This document shows, piece after piece, positions 1 to 8,161 of a stretch of DNA of 64,000 nt (its first letter is position 1; the number at the start of each line of letters is the position of its first letter). Origin of the DNA: Salibaculum griseiflavum (GTDB taxonomy: Bacteria; Pseudomonadota; Alphaproteobacteria; Rhodobacterales; Rhodobacteraceae); assembly GCF_003129565.1 (NCBI RefSeq), contig NZ_QETF01000005.1, positions 124,001 through 188,000 on the forward strand. The letters are read 5' to 3'. A program made the position numbers and the translations under genes. The notes under the pieces are model-generated. The model was given only the letters and a program-made list of their open reading frames with translations. It did no database searches and was not told where the DNA came from.

Positions 1-411
1 GCGGCGGAGACCGCGAAATTCAGCACCCCCGGCGTGCATATCGGGCTGTTCTGCTCGACCCCCATGGTGGCCCTGTCGCGTAACACCACCAACAAGCACG
101 CCATGGAAATGCTGCTGACCGGGGATATGGTGCCCGCCGCCCGTGCCGCCGAGATCGGCTTGGTGAACTACGCCGTGCCCGAGGCGGAATTGCAGGCCAC
201 GACAATGGAGATGGCCCGCAAGATCGCCTCGAAATCAAGCATGACCCTGGCCACCGGCAAGCGCGCTTATTACGCGCAGCGCGAAATGCCGCTGGCCGAG
301 GCCTATGACTATGCCAGCCAGGTCATGGTCGACAATATGCTGGCCCATGATGCCGAAGAGGGCATCGGTGCCTTCATCGAGAAGCGCGCGCCCCGTTGGC
401 AGGATCGCTAG
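1..411 (+). CDS. Enoyl-CoA hydratase/isomerase family protein (C-terminal part)
   Basis: The frame is open from the first base, so the gene starts before the window and only about 136 C-terminal residues are seen. The segment has the crotonase look: a hydrophobic stretch after GVHIGL, then LTGD and AARAAEIGLVN, followed by the helical C-terminal region ending in the charged tail EKRAPRWQDR. The active-site oxyanion segments lie upstream and cannot be checked. It lies two bases before an acyl-CoA synthetase, so the pair probably works on the same CoA ester. The substrate is not evident. Other crotonase-fold activities (isomerase, CoA hydrolase) are possible. Confidence 0.85.
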   Translation, partial: AAETAKFSTPGVHIGLFCSTPMVALSRNTTNKHAMEMLLTGDMVPAARAAEIGLVNYAVPEAELQATTMEMARKIASKSSMTLATGKRAYYAQREMPLAEAYDYASQVMVDNMLAHDAEEGIGAFIEKRAPRWQDR

Positions 412-413
412 AC

Positions 414-2048
414 ATGACTGGCAACCCCTATGACATCGGCCTGGAGCGGACACCGGCAAATCACCAACCGCTGACGCCGCTTGGGTTCCTGGAACGCGCG
501 GCCAGCGTCTTTCCCGACCATACGGCGATCGTGCATGGCGCCCTGCGCCGAAACTACCGCGACTTCTACGCCCGCGCGCGACAACTGGCCTCGGCCCTGG
601 CCGCGAGGGGCATGCGGCGGGGCGACACGGTTTCGGCGATGCTGGCCAACACGCCCGCCATGCTGGAATGTCATTACGGCGTGCCGATGTGCGGCGCGGT
701 TCTACATTCGATCAACACGCGCCTTGATGCTGCGATCATCGCCTTCCAACTGGATCACGCCATGGCGAAGATCGTCATCGTGGACCGCGAATTTGCGCCC
801 TTGATGAATGAGGCCCTGGCCTTGGCCGAGGTTACGCCACAAGTGATCCAATACGACGATCCCGAATATACCGGCCCCGGCGCCATCGACGGGGCCGAGG
901 ATTATGACGCTCTCGTGGCCTCGGGCGATCCAGAGTTTGCATGGCTCGTGCCCGAGGATGAGTGGGACGCGATTTCCATCAACTACACCTCCGGCACCAC
1001 GGGCGACCCCAAGGGCGTGGTCTCGCACCACCGGGGCGCTTACCTGCTTGCGCAGGGCAACGCGCTGACCACCTCGATGGCCAAGCACAGCGTCTATCTC
1101 TGGACCCTGCCGATGTTCCACTGCAATGGGTGGTGCTTCCCCTGGACGTTGTCGGCCATCGCGGGCACCCATGTCTGCCTGCGGCAGGTTCGGTCCGAGC
1201 CGATCTGGCGGGCCCTGGCCGAGGAAGGGGTGACGCATCTGTGTGGCGCGCCGATCGTCATGTCCCTGATCGAAAGCGCACCGGCCGAGGAAAAGCGCGC
1301 GCTTGATCGCCGGGTGCAGTTCTTCACGGCCGCCGCTCCGCCGCCCGAAAGCCTGTTGGCCAGCATGGACGCCGCCGGGTTCGACGTGACGCATCTTTAC
1401 GGTCTGACCGAAACCTACGGCCCGGCCGTGGTCAATGAATGGCATGGCGATTGGTCGGACCTGTCCGCTGGGGAACAAGCCCGGCTGAAAGCCCGGCAAG
1501 GCGTGCGCTACCTGCCACTGGAACAACTGGACGTGCTGGACCCCGAGACGATGCAGCCCGTCCCCCGCGATGGCGAGACCATGGGCGAGGTCATGTTCCG
1601 CGGCAATGTCGTGATGAAGGGTTATTTCCGCAACCCGGAGGCCACGCAAAAGGCCCTTTCGGGCGGCTGGTTCCATTCGGGTGATTTGGGTGTCGTGCAT
1701 CCCGATGGCTATATCCAGCTCAAGGACCGGTCCAAGGATGTCATCATCTCGGGGGGCGAGAACATCTCGTCCATCGAGGTCGAGGAGGCGCTTTACCGGC
1801 ATGCGGCTGTCGCCGTGGCGGCGGTTGTCGCCATGCCGCACGAGAAGTGGGGCGAAACCCCTTGCGCCTTTGTCGAGCTCAATGCGGGCCAGGACATTGA
1901 CGAAACCACGTTGCGCATGTGGTGCCGCGATCACCTCGCGCCCTACAAGGTGCCGGGCCGTATCGTTTTCGACACCATCCCAAGAACATCGACCGGAAAG
2001 ATCCAGAAATTCGCCCTGCGTGAGCGGGCCGCGACCATCGCTCCCTGA
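414..2048 (+). CDS. AMP-forming acyl-CoA synthetase
   Basis: A 544-residue member of the ANL superfamily, which activates a carboxylic acid to an acyl-adenylate and then an acyl-CoA. The phosphate-binding loop TSGTTGDPKG lies near residue 192, the adenylate motif region HLYGLTETYGP near 330, the hinge region GDLGVVHPDGYIQLKDR near 420-440, and the C-terminal catalytic lysine motif STGKIQK near 525. Length is normal for the family. The ATG at 414 is preferred over an upstream TTG because an AGGA sits about ten bases before it. It follows the enoyl-CoA hydratase by two bases, suggesting co-transcription in fatty-acid or short-chain acid catabolism. The exact acid is unknown. Confidence 0.9.
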   Translation: MTGNPYDIGLERTPANHQPLTPLGFLERAASVFPDHTAIVHGALRRNYRDFYARARQLASALAARGMRRGDTVSAMLANTPAMLECHYGVPMCGAVLHSINTRLDAAIIAFQLDHAMAKIVIVDREFAPLMNEALALAEVTPQVIQYDDPEYTGPGAIDGAEDYDALVASGDPEFAWLVPEDEWDAISINYTSGTTGDPKGVVSHHRGAYLLAQGNALTTSMAKHSVYLWTLPMFHCNGWCFPWTLSAIAGTHVCLRQVRSEPIWRALAEEGVTHLCGAPIVMSLIESAPAEEKRALDRRVQFFTAAAPPPESLLASMDAAGFDVTHLYGLTETYGPAVVNEWHGDWSDLSAGEQARLKARQGVRYLPLEQLDVLDPETMQPVPRDGETMGEVMFRGNVVMKGYFRNPEATQKALSGGWFHSGDLGVVHPDGYIQLKDRSKDVIISGGENISSIEVEEALYRHAAVAVAAVVAMPHEKWGETPCAFVELNAGQDIDETTLRMWCRDHLAPYKVPGRIVFDTIPRTSTGKIQKFALRERAATIAP

Positions 2049-2207
2049 CAAGAGCGTCGCGTGCGGCCGTTGTGCGGCAAGCGTGGCTTTTGATCCGGCG
2101 GCTTGCGTTGCGAACGGGTCTGGCCATTGCGGGCCTTTCAGGGCGTCGAAAAGAAGACAGCTCGCCTCATGAGTGTTGAGTAATCGGTAAAGTTGTGCAT
2201 TTTCATC

Positions 2208-2234
2208 TTGACGCACTTTAAGATGGATTATCAT
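2208..2234 (+). promoter_or_regulatory. Possible promoter before the glycan cassette
   Basis: The 250-base gap before the glycosyltransferase ends in an A/T-rich patch unlike its surroundings. It contains TTGACG followed at a short 15-base spacing by TATCAT. This would start transcription about 60 bases before the first glycosyltransferase ATG. The spacing is below optimum, so the assignment is tentative. Confidence 0.25.
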
Positions 2235-2300
2235 GAACCACGGCGCCCCCCAGATCGACACGCCGAGACCGGTGCCAGGCGGCGCGGCGCCGGGGCGCTG

Positions 2301-3467
2301 ATGCGGATCCTGTTCGCCACCACCGTTTTGCCCCATGAACGGCGCACCGGCGGTGAAATCGCCACGCTGAATTTTCTGGAGGCGCTGACCGCCCTTGGCC
2401 ATGAGGTGCACGTGGTAGGGTATCGCCGGCCCGGGGCTGTCGCCGCGCAAGGCAAGGGCTGGATTGATGCGGGCACGCGGCCCATCGAACTGGCCGAGGC
2501 TGGTTGGCGGCGCTCTGTCTGGGCGGGGCAGGCGCTGGCCCTGGGCGCGCCGCTGACCAATGTCAAGTTCACCTCGCGCGCCTATCGCAATGCCCTGGCC
2601 GCAGCCAAACCGGAGGCCGCCGATCTTCTGGTCCTGGATCACGCCCATATGGGTTGGCTCGACGCGCTGCGGGGCCTGCCGCGCAACCGGATCTTCCTGG
2701 CGCATAACGTCGAACATCGGCTCTACAGCACGATGGCAGAGTATCGCGGCGGCCCGGCTGGTTGGCTCTACCGTCGCGAGGCGGCGCTGCTCGAACCGCT
2801 GGAACGGCGCCTGTTGCACCGCTCGTGCCAGACCTGGTGCCTGACACGCGCGGATGCAGCGGCGCTTGGGCAATTGTCCCCGGATCCCGGCAGGTTGCGG
2901 GTGTTCGACCTGCCCGGACAGGCCGTCGCTGGTGAAGCGTTGGCGATTCCGTCCTACGATATCGGTATGATCGGCAGCTGGAACTGGGAGGTAAACCGCA
3001 CCGGTCTGCAATGGTTCCTTGACAAGGTGCTGCCGAGGTTACCGAAGGGGCTTCGCATCGCCGTCGCCGGTTCAGGTTCCGAGGGTCTGGATCGGGTCGA
3101 TCCACGGCTGGTCGGGTTGGGCCGGGTCCCGGATGCGGGGCGGTTCATGCAGGAGTGCCATGTGCTGGCTGCTCCGGCCGTGGTGGGGTCGGGCGTTCAG
3201 CTCAAGACGATCGAGGGCATAGCGGCAGGCCGCCCCATGGTTGCGACTTCCGTCGCCTTGCGGGACATCCGGGATGTCCCCGACCATGTCCGGATGGCAG
3301 ACAGCCCCGAGGTTTTCGCCCGTGCGCTGTGCCATGCGCGTCGGGCAGGGGCGCCGTCGCCGCGGGCTGGCTCGCAATGGCTCGCCCGGCGGCGTGACCG
3401 CTTCTTTCGGCAGGTGGCCATGGCGACCTTCGACCTTGGCGTCGCGGACGGGGCCAGCCATGGCTGA
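2301..3467 (+). CDS. Glycosyltransferase, GT4-like (GT-B fold)
   Basis: A 388-residue protein that starts with the typical first beta strand MRILFATTVLPHE followed by a glycine-rich GGEIA turn, as in GT-B fold retaining glycosyltransferases. The C-terminal half has the donor-binding region: IGSWNWEVN near 230, GLGRVPDAGRFM near 275, and VGSGVQLKTIEGIAAGRP near 300, which matches the family G-x(n)-K-E-A/G-x-G-P pattern. An in-frame upstream extension to 2193 lacks homology-like content, so the ATG at 2301 is chosen. It overlaps the next gene by eight bases. It probably adds one sugar to a surface glycan; donor and acceptor are not known. Confidence 0.85.
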   Translation: MRILFATTVLPHERRTGGEIATLNFLEALTALGHEVHVVGYRRPGAVAAQGKGWIDAGTRPIELAEAGWRRSVWAGQALALGAPLTNVKFTSRAYRNALAAAKPEAADLLVLDHAHMGWLDALRGLPRNRIFLAHNVEHRLYSTMAEYRGGPAGWLYRREAALLEPLERRLLHRSCQTWCLTRADAAALGQLSPDPGRLRVFDLPGQAVAGEALAIPSYDIGMIGSWNWEVNRTGLQWFLDKVLPRLPKGLRIAVAGSGSEGLDRVDPRLVGLGRVPDAGRFMQECHVLAAPAVVGSGVQLKTIEGIAAGRPMVATSVALRDIRDVPDHVRMADSPEVFARALCHARRAGAPSPRAGSQWLARRRDRFFRQVAMATFDLGVADGASHG

Positions 3468-4353
3468 AGGCGGTGTCCTGATCAACTCGCTGCCGAAAAG
3501 CGGGACGCACCTGCTGGAACGGGCGCTGGAATTGCTTGGCTTGCGCAACTGGGAGGCCACGCGCCCGCTGGTGCGACGTGCCGGGGACAGGCTGGGCCTG
3601 ACGCCGCCGGCGTTCCTCGACACCCGCAGCGCCGCAGCCTGGCGCCGGGCCCGAATGTGCCTGCCAGGTGCCGATCCGCGCAGTGCTGGCGGGGTCCCGG
3701 TCGGGGTCTTCACGCCGCGCTCCCTGGACAAGGCCGCGCTGGCGCGGCGGCTGGCGCCGCGCGCGCCGGGCAGCTTCGTCAAGGCGCATATACCGTATCA
3801 CCCGATAACCGCTGAACTGATGACCAAGGCCGGACTCCGTTCGGTCACGATCATACGCGATCCGCGGGCGGTCGTGGCGTCGATGGTGCCCTTCGTTCTG
3901 GATGCCGGGGGATGGCGGCACTTCCTGCAGGACCGGTTCGCGGCGCTGTGCCCGGAACAGCGGGTGGATCTTGTCATCAACGGCGGGGAAACTGGCCGGG
4001 ACGGGCTGACGTTGTTGCCCCTGAAACAGGCTATCGAAAGCGTGCTGGATTGGGACACGCACCCCGGCACGCTGCTTGTTCGGTTTGAAGACCTGGTAGG
4101 TCCGCGCGGCGGCGGCTCTGCGGCGGCCCAAAGCGCAACATTGCAGGCGATTGCCGATCACCTCGGGTGTCAACTGACCGAGGACAGGCGCGCCCGCATG
4201 GCCGGGGTGTTCGACACAACCGCGCCGACCTTCCGGGGCGGGCAGGTGGCAGGCTGGCGAGCGCGCCTGACGCCGGATCAGGCCAACAGGGTGATGGCCG
4301 CAATCGGTCCGACGCTGCTGGCTCGGGCAGGCTATGAGGCCGCAGATGGCTGA
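3460..4353 (+). CDS. Sulfotransferase-domain protein
   Basis: A 297-residue protein whose N-terminus carries the PAPS 5'-phosphosulfate loop LPKSGTHLLE (residues about 8-17). Further on is the 3'-phosphate binding motif IIRDPRAVVAS near residue 128, followed by a conserved-looking FEDLVG segment. These are the hallmarks of PAPS-dependent sulfotransferases. Start codon ATG at 3460 overlaps the stop of the glycosyltransferase, and its end overlaps the flippase start in the same ATGGCTGA arrangement, showing translational coupling. It probably sulfates a sugar of the glycan made by this cassette; cytoplasmic, no signal peptide. Acceptor unknown. Confidence 0.82.
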   Translation: MAEGGVLINSLPKSGTHLLERALELLGLRNWEATRPLVRRAGDRLGLTPPAFLDTRSAAAWRRARMCLPGADPRSAGGVPVGVFTPRSLDKAALARRLAPRAPGSFVKAHIPYHPITAELMTKAGLRSVTIIRDPRAVVASMVPFVLDAGGWRHFLQDRFAALCPEQRVDLVINGGETGRDGLTLLPLKQAIESVLDWDTHPGTLLVRFEDLVGPRGGGSAAAQSATLQAIADHLGCQLTEDRRARMAGVFDTTAPTFRGGQVAGWRARLTPDQANRVMAAIGPTLLARAGYEAADG

Positions 4354-5677
4354 CGCAAAGGCCCCGGGTGGCGGCGTCCTGCGGGCAAGCGGCCTTGTGG
4401 GGGCGGCCCGTGTGGCGACCATGTTTCTGGGCCTTGTCATCAACATGGCTCTGGCTCGGCTCTTGCCGCTCGACACGCTGGGCAGCTTCTTTCTTCTGGC
4501 CAGCCTGGTGCAGGTCGCGGCGCTGCTTGCCATGGCCGGAACGACCCACAGTGCGGTGCCGCTTGTCGCACAGGCGCTCGGTGGCGGTCTCGATGCTGGC
4601 GGTGTACGCCCCGTGCTGCGTGGCATGGGGGTCTATATCGGCATCGTCCTTCTGGCCGTCTCGGTGATCGGGCTTGCCCAGTTTGACAGGGTTGCCGCCT
4701 TTGCCGGTGTGGATGGTGCGGGCCTGCTCCTGGCCGTGCTTGTCCTCCTGTGGCTAGGCGCGCGAACCTGTGGACAGGCCATCGCCCATGGCCTGCGGGC
4801 GATGGGGCGCGTGGGGCTTTTCGGCCTGTTCGAGACCTTTCTTTACAACCTTTTGCTGGCCATGGCGTTGCTGGGCCTGCTGGTGCTGGGCGGTTCACCC
4901 GGCCTTATAGCGGTGACAGAACTTGCGGCGGGGGCGGCGGTGCTGGCGGGCCTCGCGGCACTGGTGCCGATGCGGCGCGAAACGGCGACATTGCCGGAAA
5001 GACCGGGCGTCAGCCTGGCGCCGGTGGTCCGAATGAGCCTTCCGCTCTGGCTGCTCGTTGCGGCCAATGCCGCCCTGGTCGAGGCGCATCTCTGGATCTC
5101 GGGCCTGATGGGGTCACCGGAAAGCGCGGCGCTCTTCGGGGCGGCGCTTCGGGTGGCGCGGCTGGTCGCGCTGCCTCTTCTGGCGGTCAATCTGGCGCTT
5201 GGGCCTGTTGTCGCCCGGTTGTGGCGACAGGGTGATCTGGCCGGTTTGCAGGCATTGCTGGGCCGCAGCGCAGCGGCCGTCCTTGCGGTGTCGATCCTGT
5301 TGCTTGCGGCCCTTGTGCTGGGTGGGCCGGGACTTCTGATCCTGCTTTTCGGTGAGGCCTTCGGACCGGCCTGGCCGGCGCTGCTGATCCTTCTGGCCGG
5401 GCAGGCGCTCAATGCGGCCACCGGCTCACCGCTTCTGGTGATGACCGCGACCGAGGCGCAGAGGCCGGCCATGGTGGTCGCGCTGGTCTCGGGTGCGGTG
5501 GGTCTTGCCCTTTCGCTGAGCCTTGCGGCGCAAGACCCGCTGCGCGGTGTGGCGTTCGGCGCCGCCGTGGCCGTGGCCCTTCAGAACCTTCTGGCCTTGG
5601 GGTATTGCCGCTGGTGGCTGGGGCTGCGAACGCAGCCCACGCTGGTCGCCCTGAGGCGCCAGGAGGCCAGCCCGTGA
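4346..5677 (+). CDS. Polysaccharide flippase (Wzx/MATE-like, MVF superfamily)
   Basis: A 443-residue integral membrane protein with about 12 hydrophobic segments spread over the whole length. The N-terminal pattern (ASGLVGAARVATMFLGLV, ARLLP, LGSFFLLASLVQ) is typical of O-antigen/exopolysaccharide flippases that move undecaprenyl-linked repeat units across the inner membrane. A second ATG at 4334 in frame is possible; 4346 is preferred because it repeats the overlap used by the previous gene. Placed between two sulfotransferases and next to two glycosyltransferases, it is the export step of the cassette. No Wzy polymerase or initiating glycosyl-phosphate transferase is seen nearby. Confidence 0.83.
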   Translation: MADAKAPGGGVLRASGLVGAARVATMFLGLVINMALARLLPLDTLGSFFLLASLVQVAALLAMAGTTHSAVPLVAQALGGGLDAGGVRPVLRGMGVYIGIVLLAVSVIGLAQFDRVAAFAGVDGAGLLLAVLVLLWLGARTCGQAIAHGLRAMGRVGLFGLFETFLYNLLLAMALLGLLVLGGSPGLIAVTELAAGAAVLAGLAALVPMRRETATLPERPGVSLAPVVRMSLPLWLLVAANAALVEAHLWISGLMGSPESAALFGAALRVARLVALPLLAVNLALGPVVARLWRQGDLAGLQALLGRSAAAVLAVSILLLAALVLGGPGLLILLFGEAFGPAWPALLILLAGQALNAATGSPLLVMTATEAQRPAMVVALVSGAVGLALSLSLAAQDPLRGVAFGAAVAVALQNLLALGYCRWWLGLRTQPTLVALRRQEASP

Positions 5678-6435
5678 TCGACGCCCTCTGGACCCGCCTG
5701 AGCCTGCGCCACCGGCCTGCCGCCAATTGCTTCTTGCTGTTTCACAAATGTGGAAACAACTACACGAACGCCCTGCACAGGCTGGACCGGGGGCAGCCCT
5801 ATGTCCGGGATGTCCGGATGGCGACGGCCCGGCGGATCAGCCGCCCCCGCCCGGGCCGGATCGTGAATTTCCGCTGCCGCAACTTCGATCTGGCCTGTCT
5901 TGTCGAACACGGCCTGCTGCATCGGCCCGATGGGCGGTTCGTCGTCTTTACCCGCCATCCCGCCAGTTTCGTGCTGAGCGCGACCCGCTATCACCTGCGC
6001 GGCACCGAGGCCTGGGCGCGCCGCACGGCACAACCCCATCTGGGCGGACAGACCCTGACCGGGGCGCTGCGTGCGGCCCCGGATGAGGGCGCGCGCCAGA
6101 TCATCACCATGACGCATTTTCCGTGGCTCTTCGAACGGATGGTGTCCTTCGTGCCGTGTTTCGAAGAGCGGGCCTTTCTGCGCATCCGCATCGAAGAACT
6201 GTTCACCGCTCGGGATCCCGCCTATTACGAGCAGCTTGCCGCCTTCCTGCGGCTGGGGGACCGGGCGGCCTTCAGGCGGGCCCTCATGGCGGCCTCGCCT
6301 GCCTTCAAGCCGTCCTTGCCGGATCATGCAACCGGCAGTTTCAGACAGGCCGATCCCGTTGGCGCACTGGCCCCGGCAGCCCGCGCGTATTACGCCGCAC
6401 ATTGGCAGCAATTCGCAGAAAGGCTGGGCTATTGA
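5674..6435 (+). CDS. Sulfotransferase-like P-loop protein
   Basis: A 253-residue protein starting with GTG at 5674, which overlaps the flippase stop by four bases and has a strong AGGAGG seven bases upstream. The N-terminal loop LLFHKCGNNYT resembles the PAPS-binding HKCGTT-type loop of divergent sulfotransferases, and FVVFTRHPASFVLSATRYH near residue 90 looks like the 3'-phosphate motif (R-x-P-x(5)-S). The remainder is helical without membrane segments. It is probably a second sulfotransferase with another acceptor position. Similarity is weaker than for the first, and another PAPS-fold or unrelated kinase-like activity cannot be excluded. Confidence 0.6.
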   Translation: MIDALWTRLSLRHRPAANCFLLFHKCGNNYTNALHRLDRGQPYVRDVRMATARRISRPRPGRIVNFRCRNFDLACLVEHGLLHRPDGRFVVFTRHPASFVLSATRYHLRGTEAWARRTAQPHLGGQTLTGALRAAPDEGARQIITMTHFPWLFERMVSFVPCFEERAFLRIRIEELFTARDPAYYEQLAAFLRLGDRAAFRRALMAASPAFKPSLPDHATGSFRQADPVGALAPAARAYYAAHWQQFAERLGY

Positions 6436-6526
6436 GACCCGGTCAGCCTGCATATGCCGCGCCGGATGCGCGTCTAGGTCTGATGGCCGGACCCCGGCAA
6501 AGGGTGGACAGCGGGGAAGGGCGGAG

Positions 6527-7432
6527 ATGACCGGGCCCGTTCGGATCGCCGTTCTGCTGACCTGTTTCAACAGGCGCGCGCGCAGTCTGGCTGCGTTGGC
6601 CGCATTGCACCGGCAGGCGGGGCGCGGCACGGCTTTCGACCTCGATATCTACCTCGTTGACGATGGCAGCACCGATGGCACCGGCCCGGCGGTGCGTGCC
6701 GCCTTTCCGAAGGTGACCGTGCTCGAGGGCACCGGCGCGCTCTACTGGAACGGCGGGATGCGGCTGGCCTTCGACCAGGCCATGCGTGCTGGCTTCGACG
6801 CGGTGCTGTGGCTCAACGACGATACCGATCTCGATGATGACGCAATCTTCCGGCTGCTCTCGACACAAGCCGCCCTGCGGCGCGCCGGACAGGCCTGCAC
6901 CGCGATCATGGGCGCGACCCGCGATCCGGAAACCGGGGCCTGCACCTATGGCGGTTTCGTCACCAAATCGGGTTTGCTTTTCGGGCTGCAGCCCGTGGGG
7001 CCCTGGCCGGATCACCCCCGCCAGGTTGCCACCACGGCCGGGAATTGCGTGCTGTTATCGTCCGAGGCGGTGGCGCGGGTGGGCAACCTGGGGCCGCGGT
7101 TCCTGCATGCCTGGGGGGATGTGGATTACGGGCTGCGCCTGCGCCGGGCCGGCGGGAGCGCCTGGCTCGCGCCCGGCACCCTGGCCAGCTGTGCCGCCAA
7201 CCCCGACGCCCAGGCCTGGCAGGACGATCCCTCGCTGGGCTTTCGCGAGCGGTGGAGCCGGCTCAATTCGTTTCGCGGGCTATATCCGCCCGATTGGCTC
7301 TTGTTCACGCGCCGTCATGGCGGGCCGCTCTGGCCGCTGGCCTGGGCGCGGCCCTATGCCAAGGTCGCGCTCCGGCACCTGCAATTCCGACTGGGCCTGC
7401 AGCGTGGAGCCACGCCGCATAGCCGGTCGTGA
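6527..7432 (+). CDS. Glycosyltransferase family 2 protein
   Basis: A 301-residue GT-A fold protein. It begins MTGPVRIAVLLTCFNRRARS, the usual first strand and turn, followed by DIYLVDDGSTDGT (nucleotide-binding DDGS) near residue 40. GTGALYWNGGMRLAFDQA near 66 and WLNDDTDLDDDA near 95 (metal-binding DxD region) follow. This arrangement is like rhamnosyltransferase-type GT2 enzymes. The ATG at 6527 has GGCGGAG just before it. It is separated from the previous gene by 91 bases but reads in the same direction and closes the glycan cassette. Sugar donor and linkage are unknown. Confidence 0.85.
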   Translation: MTGPVRIAVLLTCFNRRARSLAALAALHRQAGRGTAFDLDIYLVDDGSTDGTGPAVRAAFPKVTVLEGTGALYWNGGMRLAFDQAMRAGFDAVLWLNDDTDLDDDAIFRLLSTQAALRRAGQACTAIMGATRDPETGACTYGGFVTKSGLLFGLQPVGPWPDHPRQVATTAGNCVLLSSEAVARVGNLGPRFLHAWGDVDYGLRLRRAGGSAWLAPGTLASCAANPDAQAWQDDPSLGFRERWSRLNSFRGLYPPDWLLFTRRHGGPLWPLAWARPYAKVALRHLQFRLGLQRGATPHSRS

Positions 7433-7529
7433 AACGGGCGCCGCTTTTCTGCCCCGGTCTGATCTGGATCAAGCAAAACCCGCCGCGGATTTGCGACAAA
7501 ACCCGCATGCGATCCAGCGGACCGATACC

Positions 7530-7997
7530 ATGCGCCTGACCACCCGAACCAACCTCGCCTCTCGCGTGCTGATGTTTTGCGCGGTCAATGAAGGGCGGCT
7601 TGTCCGGTCCGGCGAAGTTGCGGAGATCTGCAATGCGTCGGCCAATCACGTCGCGCGGGTGGTGAACCTTCTCCATGCGGGCGGCTTCATCGAAACCGTT
7701 CGTGGGCGGACAGGGGGGCTGCGGCTTGCCGCGCCGGCTGACCGCATCTCTATCGGAGAGGTGTTCCGCGTCTTCGAATCGGACATCCCCTTTGCCGAGT
7801 GTTTCTATCCGGCCACGAATACCTGCCCGCTGGCCGGCGAATGCCGCCTGCGCCCGGCGCTAAGCCGCGCGCTGGCCGCCTTCTATGCGGAACTGGACAA
7901 GGTCACACTGTCCGATCTCGTCAAAGGAAATTGCGGCCTTCACGGCCTTCTTGCCGTGCCGGAGGCGCTGTCCGAGGCCTGCGAAGCGGCGATCTGA
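7530..7997 (+). CDS. Rrf2-family iron-sulfur regulator, RirA-like
   Basis: A 155-residue Rrf2 transcription factor: a winged helix-turn-helix (residues about 1-65, with SANHVARVVNLLHAGGFIETVRG and the GGLRL wing) and a dimer helix. The cluster ligands are Cys91, Cys99 and Cys105 with spacing C-x7-C-x5-C. This spacing is that of the iron regulator RirA of rhizobia; NsrR has C-x4-C-x5-C. The remaining sequence also resembles NsrR in the tail (ALSRALAAFYAELDKVTLSDLV), so NO sensing is an alternative. It stands alone between the glycan cassette and recA. It probably represses iron-uptake genes elsewhere when Fe-S replete. Confidence 0.8.
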   Translation: MRLTTRTNLASRVLMFCAVNEGRLVRSGEVAEICNASANHVARVVNLLHAGGFIETVRGRTGGLRLAAPADRISIGEVFRVFESDIPFAECFYPATNTCPLAGECRLRPALSRALAAFYAELDKVTLSDLVKGNCGLHGLLAVPEALSEACEAAI

Positions 7998-8072
7998 CGG
8001 CCGATACCGGCATCGTAAACCCGCTGTTAACCCTTGCCACGCAAAGTCGTTTCTGAAGATTTTGATTGAAAT

Positions 8073-8112
8073 GTTCTCTTTTTGATCTCATACACGAGAA
8101 CAAGAGGTGAAC
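8073..8112 (+). promoter_or_regulatory. Double SOS (LexA) operator of recA
   Basis: Two LexA-type motifs precede recA: GTTC-N7-GATC at 8073-8087 and GAAC-N7-GAAC at 8098-8112. Both forms have been described in front of alphaproteobacterial recA genes, the GATC form in particular in Rhodobacter. They lie 50-90 bases before the recA ATG in an A/T-rich stretch, so repression by LexA and induction by DNA damage is expected. Confidence 0.8.
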
Positions 8113-8161
8113 GACGCAGCAATTGTCGCCCGTTCTCGGGTGTGAAATAAGGGGTCAAAAC

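Noticed and set aside
702-3011. 769-codon minus-strand frame across the acyl-CoA synthetase and glycosyltransferase
   Set aside because: Both plus-strand genes have conserved motifs; the opposite frame has no recognisable domain and spans two genes and the gap.
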